A stretch of DNA of 64,000 bases from Thermodesulfobacterium sp. TA1 (GTDB lineage Bacteria > Desulfobacterota > Thermodesulfobacteria > Thermodesulfobacteriales > Thermodesulfobacteriaceae). Positions 42,511 through 49,506 of the stretch are shown here, in pieces. The notes beneath the pieces were generated by a model. The model ran no database searches. It was not told the DNA's origin and saw nothing but the letters and a program-made list of their open reading frames with translations. A program made the translations under genes and the position numbers. The DNA is taken from the NCBI RefSeq assembly GCF_008630935.1, contig NZ_CP043908.1:1674001-1738000 (forward strand), read 5' to 3'. Positions within the stretch are counted from its first letter, which is position 1. Each line of letters opens with the position of its first letter.

Positions 42511-45111
42511 ATGCTAAAACATGCGGTTTGGATATTGCTTTTTATTATTTTATTTTTAGGAGGATTTTGGATGGAGGCTACAGCTAAGAACTCTGATTAC
42601 ATAGTAAATAAAGTGGTAGAAAAAAAATTAAAAAACGGGCTTACTGTTCTTTTTTATCCTTATGACCGGGAAGACGTGGTTACGGTTAAGCTTTGTGTTA
42701 AGGTGGGAAGTGCTTACGAAAACGAAAAACAAGCAGGGCTTACCCATCTGATAGAACATATGATTTTCAAAGGCACTGAGACCAAAAAACCTGAAGATAT
42801 CGTGGGAACGATAGAGGCTCTTGGTGGTTACATGAATGCCTTTACCTCTTTTGATTATACTTGTTATTATGCTACCGGTCCAGCCAAGATTTTAGAAAAT
42901 TCCTTAGACATCCTTTCTGATGTGGTTTTTCATCCCTTTTTTGACCCCAAAGAGTTAGAAAGGGAAAAAGAAGTAGTGATTGAAGAAATGAAGATGAGGC
43001 TTGATAACCCTCATGTGGTGTTGTGGGAAGAGGTGATGAAGGCCTCTTATCAGAAATATCCTTATAGGAGGCCTATCATTGGTTATGAGGAAACGGTAAG
43101 GTCCTTTAAAAGAGAAGACCTTTTGTCCTTTGTTAACCAGTTTTATACTCCCGAAAACATGGTTCTTTCAGTTATAGGAAAGGTGAACCAAGACCGTTTA
43201 TTTGCCTTAGTAGACAAATATTTTACCAACCTTCCTAAAAGGACGCTTAAAAAGGTTAAGTTTCCTAAGGAACCTTTTACAGAAAAACCAAGGCTTGTAT
43301 GGGTAGAAAGACCGGTAAAAGAGGGTTATTTTGCTTTAACCTTTCCTGGGGCTTCGTTTAAGGATGAAGACGCACCTATTTTAGAACTTTTGGCAGAAGT
43401 TTTAGGAGGAGGAGAGTCTTCCAGGCTTTATGTGAGGTTAAAAAGAGACCTAAACTTAGTAAAAACTATTTCTATGTCTGCCTTTACCCCTGCTGGACCA
43501 GGGTTGATAGAAATCTTTGGAACGGCAGACCCAGAAAAGTTTAAAGAGGTTCTTTCTCAATTAATAACAGAACTGGAAGAAATCAAAGATTTTGGAGTTA
43601 CTGAAGAGGAATTAAAAAAGGCCAAGGTAAAACTCCTTTCTGACTTTGTGTTTGACGCAGAAACTTCTGAGGGCCTTTCAAGCACCCTTTCTGCTTTTCA
43701 ATTAAACAGAGGAACCTATAAGGATATCCTGTGGTATAAAAAGAAAATAGACGAGGCAACCGTTGAAGACCTAAAAGAAGCAGCTAAAAAATATTTTGAC
43801 TTTAACAAAATGGTAGGTGGTTTCCTTTCTGAAAAAAGGCTTTTTACTGAAGAATACCTTAAAAACCTTATCTCCGTAAAAAAAGAAAAAACCATAAAGA
43901 GTTTTAGTTTAGAAAATGGGCTTAAGGTGTTTATCTATCCAAGAAAAGACCTACCTACTATAGGTATAACCTTAGCCTTTCCAGGAGGTTTAAGGTTTGA
44001 AACCCCTCAAACCAACGGACTTTTTCAGGCCTTAACCCTTATTTGGACAAGAGGCACCCAAAAATATAGTGCAGAAGAAATAAACTTTAAGCTTGAATCC
44101 TTAGGTGCCAGTATAAAAGGGTTTTCTGGTAGAAACACCTTTGGAATAAAAGCCCTTTCTCTTTCTTCTAACCTTGAGGAAACCTTAGAGCTTTTTAAAG
44201 AAATTTTACTTTATCCTACTTTTAAACCAGAGGAATGTGAAAAAGCCAGACCTGAACTTATTTCTATGCTTCTTATGCAAGAAGACAGTCCTATTAGCTT
44301 GGCAGTAACTCAATTTTTAAAAATCCTTTTTTCTGACCATCCTTATGGTTTAAATATAGCTGGAGACCAAAGGTTTTATCAATCTTTTAACTCAGAAGAC
44401 CTAAAACAGGCTTATCAAAGGTTTGTCAATCCAAATAAAGGGGTATTAACCATAGTAGGGGACGTAGACCCCTTTATCTTAAAGCAAAAACTTGAGACTA
44501 TTTTAAAGGATTGGAAACCCTTTTCTGCTCCTTTTTCCGAAGAAGAAGAACCTAAACTACCTTCTCAAAGGTTTCAAAAAATTAAAAAAGAGACCTTCCA
44601 AAACCAAATTTTACTTGGTTTTCAAACCCCTGGACTGACCTCTAAAGAAAAGCTGGTTTTAGAGGTTTTAAGCAGTGCCCTTTCAGGGCAAGACGGAAGG
44701 CTTTTTAGAATTTTAAGAGATGAACGCGCTCTTGCCTACAGCGTAACCTCTTTTACGGTTTTTTATCCTAAAAAATCTGCCTTTGTGCTTTATATAGGTT
44801 GCTCTCCTGAAAAAGAAGAAGCAGCCATAGCAGGATTTTGGGAAATATTAGAAGAAATTTCTCAAAATGGTCTAACCCAAGAAGAAATAGAAAGAGCCAA
44901 AAACAGGCTCTTAGGTAAACTCAAACTTGGATTACAAAGCAACCTTTCTAAGGCTGAGGATATGGCAGTAAACGAGGTTTTAAACCTTGGGTGGGACTAT
45001 AGCCAAAAATACGAAACCATGTTAAAATCTCTTAAACAAGAGGATATAAAGAATTTTATAAAAACTTATTTGCAAAAGGATAAAGCTGTGCTTTTTATTT
45101 TAGGAAAATAA
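42511..45111 (+). CDS. M16-family zinc peptidase with two domains, exported
   Basis: Pitrilysin-type metalloprotease of 866 residues. After a signal peptide (hydrophobic core to about residue 20, ATA-K) the first M16 domain carries the inverted zinc motif HLIEH near residue 77 (HxxEH) and the downstream zinc Glu in VVIEEMKMRL. The second half is another M16 repeat (SFSLENGLKVFIYPRKDLPT) without the zinc motif, as in non-catalytic partner halves. Such one-chain two-domain enzymes resemble the ZnMP/PqqL group in the periplasm. GAGGTCTGGA precedes the start. tsaE follows 17 nt downstream. Confidence 0.9.
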   Translation: MLKHAVWILLFIILFLGGFWMEATAKNSDYIVNKVVEKKLKNGLTVLFYPYDREDVVTVKLCVKVGSAYENEKQAGLTHLIEHMIFKGTETKKPEDIVGTIEALGGYMNAFTSFDYTCYYATGPAKILENSLDILSDVVFHPFFDPKELEREKEVVIEEMKMRLDNPHVVLWEEVMKASYQKYPYRRPIIGYEETVRSFKREDLLSFVNQFYTPENMVLSVIGKVNQDRLFALVDKYFTNLPKRTLKKVKFPKEPFTEKPRLVWVERPVKEGYFALTFPGASFKDEDAPILELLAEVLGGGESSRLYVRLKRDLNLVKTISMSAFTPAGPGLIEIFGTADPEKFKEVLSQLITELEEIKDFGVTEEELKKAKVKLLSDFVFDAETSEGLSSTLSAFQLNRGTYKDILWYKKKIDEATVEDLKEAAKKYFDFNKMVGGFLSEKRLFTEEYLKNLISVKKEKTIKSFSLENGLKVFIYPRKDLPTIGITLAFPGGLRFETPQTNGLFQALTLIWTRGTQKYSAEEINFKLESLGASIKGFSGRNTFGIKALSLSSNLEETLELFKEILLYPTFKPEECEKARPELISMLLMQEDSPISLAVTQFLKILFSDHPYGLNIAGDQRFYQSFNSEDLKQAYQRFVNPNKGVLTIVGDVDPFILKQKLETILKDWKPFSAPFSEEEEPKLPSQRFQKIKKETFQNQILLGFQTPGLTSKEKLVLEVLSSALSGQDGRLFRILRDERALAYSVTSFTVFYPKKSAFVLYIGCSPEKEEAAIAGFWEILEEISQNGLTQEEIERAKNRLLGKLKLGLQSNLSKAEDMAVNEVLNLGWDYSQKYETMLKSLKQEDIKNFIKTYLQKDKAVLFILGK

Positions 45112-45128
45112 CCTTTTTAAAGTTATAA

Positions 45129-45599
45129 ATGGAAATTAGCTTTATTACCGAAAACGAAGAAGAGACTATAGAATTAGCCCGAAGGCTATCTAAGGTCTTA
45201 AAGCCTGGGGACTTAATCCTTCTTTATGGAGACCTTGGGTGCGGGAAAACTACCTTCGTAAAAGGTATTACAGAAGGTTTATTGGTAGACCCAGACATTT
45301 ACGTAACCAGTCCAACCTTTTCTTTGATTAATGTATACGAAGGAAAATATACCATTTATCATGTAGACCTTTATCGTTTAGACCACATAGAATTAGAAGA
45401 GTTAGGCCTACATGAATTTTTAAACGAAGGTATAGTAATCATAGAATGGGCTGACCGTCTCACCGAACCTTTAAAAGAAGATTTTTTAGAGGTGTATTTT
45501 GAATATTTGGACCTTTCTAAAAGAAAGCTCACTTTTATCGGTTATGGAGAATGGCAAGACCTCCTAATAGAACTGGATAAGGATGGGTTATCAACTTAA
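45129..45599 (+). CDS. tsaE: tRNA threonylcarbamoyladenosine synthesis ATPase TsaE
   Basis: P-loop partner of TsaB/TsaD in t6A37 formation on ANN-decoding tRNAs. The 156-residue protein has GDLGCGKTTFVKGI near residue 36, TSPTFSLINVYEG near residue 60, YHVDLYRLD and IIEWADRL near residue 107, all family signatures. No clear ribosome site; probably coupled to the M16 peptidase gene. The 3' end overlaps the convergent glk by 65 nt. Confidence 0.93.
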   Translation: MEISFITENEEETIELARRLSKVLKPGDLILLYGDLGCGKTTFVKGITEGLLVDPDIYVTSPTFSLINVYEGKYTIYHVDLYRLDHIELEELGLHEFLNEGIVIIEWADRLTEPLKEDFLEVYFEYLDLSKRKLTFIGYGEWQDLLIELDKDGLST

Positions 45600-46455
45600 C
45601 CGCAAAACGTTTTAACAAGAACTCCATTTTAAGGTTTTTAAAATAACCTGTTAAAAACTTATCTAAAAAGTTTTTTTGGTTAAAAAAATCCTTTAGTCCT
45701 AAAACCAAACCACCTGAAAGATAAATACCTCCTTCTGGCAAAAAAGTCAGGGCTAACTCCGAAGTTTTTCTTCCTAAAAGCTCTAACATGATTTCTACGA
45801 TTTTAATTCCTTTTTGGTCTCCTTTTTTAGCAAGCGTAAAAATTTCTTCAGGAGATAACCTTTGCTTAAAATAAAAATCATACCAAAGAGAAACCCCTTT
45901 CCCTGAAAGGGCTTTTTCCCAACAAACCTCCTCTTGCTGCTGTTCTAAGTAGCTTAGAAAAAGAAACTCCTCTTTTTTTAAAGCACAAAAAGGTATGTGC
46001 CCGTTTTCTGAAGGTAAAACCTTATCTTTTTCTATCAACACCGAAACCCCAAGACCTGTCCCAGGGGCTAAAAAAACCTTAGGAAACCTTTTTTTGGTTT
46101 TTCCTTTTTTTAAGGTTTTAAAATCTTTGGGGGATAAAAAAGAAGACCCAAGCGCCAAACCATGAAGGTCGTTTACTAAAAAAATTTCCTTAAAATCAAA
46201 CTTTTTCTTGAGTTCTTCTGAGGATACCTGCCAGCCTAAGTTGGTAAGCTTGGCTTTACCTTCAACAACCGGTCCGGCAACCGCTAAATATGCCTTTTCA
46301 ATAGGAAAATCAACCCTAATCTCTGTTAAATATTCTTTAATCAGGCTGGAAAGGTTTTTGTATCCTTTAGTTCGATAAATCTTTAGTTGATAAAATCTTT
46401 TACCTTTTAAAACGGCAAGTCTTGAGTTTGTGCCCCCTATGTCAGCTAATAACAT
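45535..46455 (-). CDS. glk: Glucokinase (Glk family)
   Basis: ATP-dependent phosphorylation of glucose. The 306-residue protein shows LLADIGGTNSRLAVL at the N-terminus (phosphate-binding), LAVAGPVVEGKAKLTNLGW, LVNDLHGLALG with the catalytic Asp, LAPGTGLGVSVLI and SENGHIPF (normally SEGGH). This is the PF02685 glucokinase family rather than ROK. It lies just downstream of a rho-independent terminator that closes the pal-ompH transcript, so it may depend on read-through or a promoter within that gap. Confidence 0.88.
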   Translation of the reverse strand: MLLADIGGTNSRLAVLKGKRFYQLKIYRTKGYKNLSSLIKEYLTEIRVDFPIEKAYLAVAGPVVEGKAKLTNLGWQVSSEELKKKFDFKEIFLVNDLHGLALGSSFLSPKDFKTLKKGKTKKRFPKVFLAPGTGLGVSVLIEKDKVLPSENGHIPFCALKKEEFLFLSYLEQQQEEVCWEKALSGKGVSLWYDFYFKQRLSPEEIFTLAKKGDQKGIKIVEIMLELLGRKTSELALTFLPEGGIYLSGGLVLGLKDFFNQKNFLDKFLTGYFKNLKMEFLLKRFAVKLITHPYPVLLGGLAILHNR

Positions 46456-46460
46456 TTTAA

Positions 46461-46503
46461 GATAAAAAAATATAATAATTCCTCGGGCATACTACCCGAG
46501 GAA
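46461..46503 (-). terminator. Rho-independent terminator after ompH
   Basis: On the minus strand a perfect 9-bp stem (46479-46487 with 46495-46503, TTCCTCGGG arms, 7-nt loop) is followed by a T-rich stretch over 46478-46461. It lies 16 nt after the ompH stop and ends the pal-ompH transcript. Confidence 0.8.
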
Positions 46504-46519
46504 CCTAAGTTAAAACTTA

Positions 46520-47068
46520 CTATTTTTGAGTTTTCTTTAGGTTTTCGTAGTAAACGTTAAACTTTTCTATCAGCTTCTCTGTATAATCAACCTTAGGTGA
46601 AATATAGTATATCCCAGGTTGATTTTTTTCTAAAACCAGGTCTATCCCTTCTTTTTGAACAAACTCTTTAAGCACCTTTTCTAACTCTTTAAAGACTGGA
46701 TCAAGAAGTTGTTTTTCATATTCTTGCATCTCATACTGGGCGTCTTCCTGAAGACTTTTGAGTTCTCTTAGCAACTTTTGATATTCAGCCTGTTTTTTTT
46801 CTCTGGCCTCTTGCGAAAGAAGAGAGCCCTTCTTTTCAAGCTCTTCTTTCATGGCATCTATTTCTTTAGCCTTGGCTTGAACTTTTAAAGATAGCTCCTC
46901 ATATTTTTTCTGAAGTTTTTGAATGACTTCTTCTCCATATTTAGATTTATTAACTACCTTTTTAATATCTATAACCCCTATCTTTAAAGATGTTTCAGCC
47001 TTTACCTCTTTAAAAAATCCAAAAAACAAAAAAACAACAAAAAAAATCCAAAACACCCTTCTTTCCAT
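46520..47068 (-). CDS. ompH: OmpH/Skp-family periplasmic chaperone
   Basis: Holdase for outer-membrane proteins. The 182 residues consist of a signal peptide (WIFFVVFLFFGFF, cleavage after KAEA-type residues), a LKIGVIDIKKVVNKS opening typical of the family, then a long charged coiled coil (residues about 45-120) of Lys/Glu heptads forming the tentacles, and a closing beta segment. AAAGGAGG precedes the ATG. Transcribed with pal, 21 nt apart. Confidence 0.9.
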   Translation of the reverse strand: MERRVFWIFFVVFLFFGFFKEVKAETSLKIGVIDIKKVVNKSKYGEEVIQKLQKKYEELSLKVQAKAKEIDAMKEELEKKGSLLSQEAREKKQAEYQKLLRELKSLQEDAQYEMQEYEKQLLDPVFKELEKVLKEFVQKEGIDLVLEKNQPGIYYISPKVDYTEKLIEKFNVYYENLKKTQK

Positions 47069-47089
47069 AAATACCTCCTTTTATTTTAC

Positions 47090-47674
47090 TTATTCGATGA
47101 TAACAAAATCAACTCTTCTGTTTATAGACCAACAGGTCTCATTAGAACATTTAGCTAAAGGCCTTTCCTCTCCAAAACTTATGGTACTAATTCTTTCTTC
47201 GTCTATCCCTAATTTAATCAAAACCTTTTTTACCTCTTGAGCTCTTTTAGCCCCAAGTGCCATATTATATTCGTTAGTACCTCTTTCATCACAATTTCCT
47301 TGTAGTTCAACCTTTAGGTTTTTATGCTGAAGAAGATATTTAACGTTATGCTTTATAGGGTCCCACATGTCTTCTTTTATAGAGTAGTCATCATAATCAA
47401 AAAAAATCGCTTTAAGAGGTAGAGTGCTTCTTCCATACAACATCCACCTTTCCCAATCCTCTTTTTCACAACCTTTTTCTTCTTCAGAAGAAAAAGGTTG
47501 TTCTTCTTCAGAAGAAACTTTTTTTTTATCAATCTCTACCTGATTTTGAGGTTGAGAAGTTGGAGAAGGTTGAACGACAGGAATTTCCGTACCTCCAACT
47601 ATAGGAGGAACCTCTTTTTTAGCACAACTAACCAATAAAAAAAGAGTCAATATTAAAAATCCCCATAATTTCAC
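47090..47674 (-). CDS. pal: Peptidoglycan-associated lipoprotein Pal (OmpA domain)
   Basis: Outer-membrane lipoprotein of the Tol-Pal system. The 194-residue protein has a lipoprotein signal with lipobox LLVSC near residue 17, a low-complexity linker rich in Pro, Ser and Glu (residues 25-75), then an OmpA-like peptidoglycan-binding domain with GNCDERGTNEYNMALGAKRA and the C-terminal NRRVDFVI. Start is GTG behind AGGAGG. The linker DNA contains a 15-bp perfect hairpin (47468-47501). tolA/B/Q/R are not adjacent here; ompH follows. Confidence 0.9.
   Translation of the reverse strand: MKLWGFLILTLFLLVSCAKKEVPPIVGGTEIPVVQPSPTSQPQNQVEIDKKKVSSEEEQPFSSEEEKGCEKEDWERWMLYGRSTLPLKAIFFDYDDYSIKEDMWDPIKHNVKYLLQHKNLKVELQGNCDERGTNEYNMALGAKRAQEVKKVLIKLGIDEERISTISFGEERPLAKCSNETCWSINRRVDFVIIE
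47468..47501. repeat. 15-bp perfect inverted repeat inside pal
   Basis: Arms 47468-47482 and 47487-47501 are perfectly complementary around a 4-nt loop, in the part encoding the Ser/Glu-rich linker. In the pal mRNA this forms a stable stem with a UGAA loop. Confidence 0.85.
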
Positions 47675-47683
47675 GGCATCCTC

Positions 47684-48265
47684 CTATTCCCAGCAATAAC
47701 CTACTATGTCTAACTCTAATAAAAAATCACCCAATAAAAACTCTAATTGTTTTCTAATATATCTCGTTATTTCATAAAGTAAAGTTAGCTCATCGTTTAG
47801 AATCTGGGTTATTAAGGTATAATCAGCGTGAGAAAGTTTATTTAGCAAACGACGACAAAAATAATCCCTACATATAAAAGGCCTGGCAAAGATTTTACAT
47901 CCTGTAGGTCCTACAAAAAAGCATTTAAGTGGAATCTCCCTATCTTTAGGAATAGGTTTTTCTAAGAAAAGATTTAAAAGTAAAATATTTATCGTAACCT
48001 CTGCTTCAATACCAGCTTTACAACAACCTTTTTTGTCTATCACCGAACAAACATAACATTCGTTAAAAGTTTCTAAGTTTAACATCGTTTGATTAGAAAG
48101 ATTTACTGCTTTTTCATATCTTTTTAAATAATCTAAAAACTTATCATCTCGATAAAAATAATCTTTCCAGTTTTCAAATAGTTCTTCAGCAGTTTGGATT
48201 TTCTCTTTCATTAAAGCGGTTGGGTCTGGGTCTAAATGTTTAATCAGTCTTAGATTTTTCAACAT
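47684..48265 (-). CDS. Cysteine-cluster protein, YkgJ-like
   Basis: Function unknown. The 193-residue protein is mostly helical and has eight clustered cysteines in a pattern like the YkgJ/CxxCxxCC family (PF03692): CYVC followed by GCC, then CFFVGPTGCKIFARPFIC and RDYFC, probably a metal or iron-sulfur site. Helical N- and C-terminal flanks (residues 1-60 and 145-190) are not typical of short YkgJ proteins. No clear ribosome site precedes the ATG. It lies 9 nt upstream of pal and is transcribed with it. Confidence 0.6.
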   Translation of the reverse strand: MLKNLRLIKHLDPDPTALMKEKIQTAEELFENWKDYFYRDDKFLDYLKRYEKAVNLSNQTMLNLETFNECYVCSVIDKKGCCKAGIEAEVTINILLLNLFLEKPIPKDREIPLKCFFVGPTGCKIFARPFICRDYFCRRLLNKLSHADYTLITQILNDELTLLYEITRYIRKQLEFLLGDFLLELDIVGYCWE

Positions 48266-48421
48266 GGTTTATTCTTTAATTATTTTTAAAGATTTTAATT
48301 TAAAAGAAAAAAAATAAAAGATGTTAGATGATGAACCTGGATTATTTGAACAAAAATTTTGAAGATAAGAATTAAACAAGGTTTTAAGGTTTTAAACTTT
48401 TGTCAAAAAGAAGAAGATAAA

Positions 48422-48476
48422 TTAGTTTAAAACCATGTCGAAAACTTTTTTGGTTTTCGACATGGTTTTAAACTAA
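48422..48476. repeat. 24-bp perfect inverted repeat with 7-nt loop
   Basis: Arm 48422-48445 is the exact reverse complement of 48453-48476, with loop TTTTTTG. The arms include CCATGTCGAAAAC. Both flanking genes point away from it, so it is not in a terminator position for either. It could be a miniature repeat element, a protein-binding dyad or a structured RNA. Confidence 0.9.
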
Positions 48477-48561
48477 ACTTTAAAGTGTTTTTAAACATAT
48501 AAATTAACCGGAAAAGACAAAGGTCGTCAAAATAATAGCCCCAATATTTGCTTATTTAGAA

Positions 48562-48589
48562 TTGCGTTAATTTATTAATAAACTATAAT
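48562..48589 (+). promoter_or_regulatory. Promoter giving a leaderless rmuC message
   Basis: TTGCGT (48562-48567) and perfect TATAAT (48584-48589) are 16 nt apart. The ATG at 48598 is only 9 nt after the -10 box, so transcription should begin at or within 2-3 nt of the start codon. There is no ribosome site. Confidence 0.6.
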
Positions 48590-48597
48590 AATAATTT

Positions 48598-49482
48598 ATG
48601 GAATATCTTTGGTTGGTTTTGTTTTTCTTGGGGGTAGTTGTGGTCTTAGGGATTTTTTATTTTAAGGTAAGGGCTTATGTAGACGAGAAATTTTCTTTTT
48701 TTCAACAAAAAATAGAAAGCCTGGCAGAACCTTTATTTTCAGTTAAAGAAAGGATGTCTGACCTTCAGGAAATCAAACGAGACCTAACCAAGCTCTATCT
48801 GGCAGAAGAGGTGCTTAAAGGAGTAAGTGAGGATGTAGCTAAGCTTAACGCTATTTTTTTAAGTAGAAAGTCAGGAAAAGGTGGTGAAAAAGCAGTAGAA
48901 GAGATTTTAAGTCTTTTGCCCCCAAACCTTCTTGTAAGAAACCTTAAGATGGGCTCATCAGAGGTAGAATTTGCCTTTGCTTTAAAAAATGGAAAGTATC
49001 TACCCATAGATTCAAAGGTTGTCTCCCCAGAGATTCTTAGCAAAGAAAAACTTTCAGAGGAAGAGATAAAAGACCTTATAAAAAAGATTAAAAAAAGAGC
49101 TAAAGAGATAGTGGTTTATACCAAAGACGAAAAATCTGTAGGTTTTGCTGTTATGACCTTTCCTGACAGAATTTATGATTTCGTTAAGACAAAACTTTTA
49201 GAGGAATTAGAAAAAGACAAAATCATACTTGTACCCTATGGTTTGCTTTTATCTTTTTTGATGTTTGTATTTTTCTTCTGGGAAAGGTTTGGGCAAGTAG
49301 TAGAAGCCTCAGATTTTGCTGAGGTTTTAGTAAAGTTAGAAAAAGGGTTTTATGAAATGGAAAAAGACTTAGAACAACTCTTTAAAGAAATTCGTTCGGT
49401 TGAAAACCTTTTTTCTCGGGTAAGAAACAACCTAATTTTGTTAAAAAGAGATATAGAAAGGATTAAAGAAAAGACCGGTTAG
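48598..49482 (+). CDS. rmuC: RmuC-family DNA recombination protein
   Basis: Predicted nuclease-fold protein that limits rearrangement at inverted repeats in E. coli. The 294-residue protein has an N-terminal membrane helix (residues 3-22), coiled-coil stretches, then the RmuC core: KGGEKAVEEILSLLPPNLL, VEFAFALKNGKYLPIDSKV with the PD-(D/E)xK-like D...DSK pattern, and a C-terminal coiled coil. It is shorter than E. coli RmuC (about 475 aa). An extra hydrophobic stretch near residue 215 (LLLSFLMFVFFFW) is part of the core fold. The promoter suggests a leaderless transcript. Confidence 0.85.
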   Translation: MEYLWLVLFFLGVVVVLGIFYFKVRAYVDEKFSFFQQKIESLAEPLFSVKERMSDLQEIKRDLTKLYLAEEVLKGVSEDVAKLNAIFLSRKSGKGGEKAVEEILSLLPPNLLVRNLKMGSSEVEFAFALKNGKYLPIDSKVVSPEILSKEKLSEEEIKDLIKKIKKRAKEIVVYTKDEKSVGFAVMTFPDRIYDFVKTKLLEELEKDKIILVPYGLLLSFLMFVFFFWERFGQVVEASDFAEVLVKLEKGFYEMEKDLEQLFKEIRSVENLFSRVRNNLILLKRDIERIKEKTG

Positions 49483-49506
49483 AAGTTTTATAAAATAGGA
49501 GGTCTT

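Larger units (their letters stand above)
48266..48597. other. 332-bp non-coding gap between divergent genes, with a large palindrome
   Basis: No plausible gene is seen. The gap contains a 24-bp perfect inverted repeat (48422-48476) in its centre and the rmuC promoter at its right end. The rest is AT-rich; no promoter for the minus-strand gene could be picked with confidence. Confidence 0.6.
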
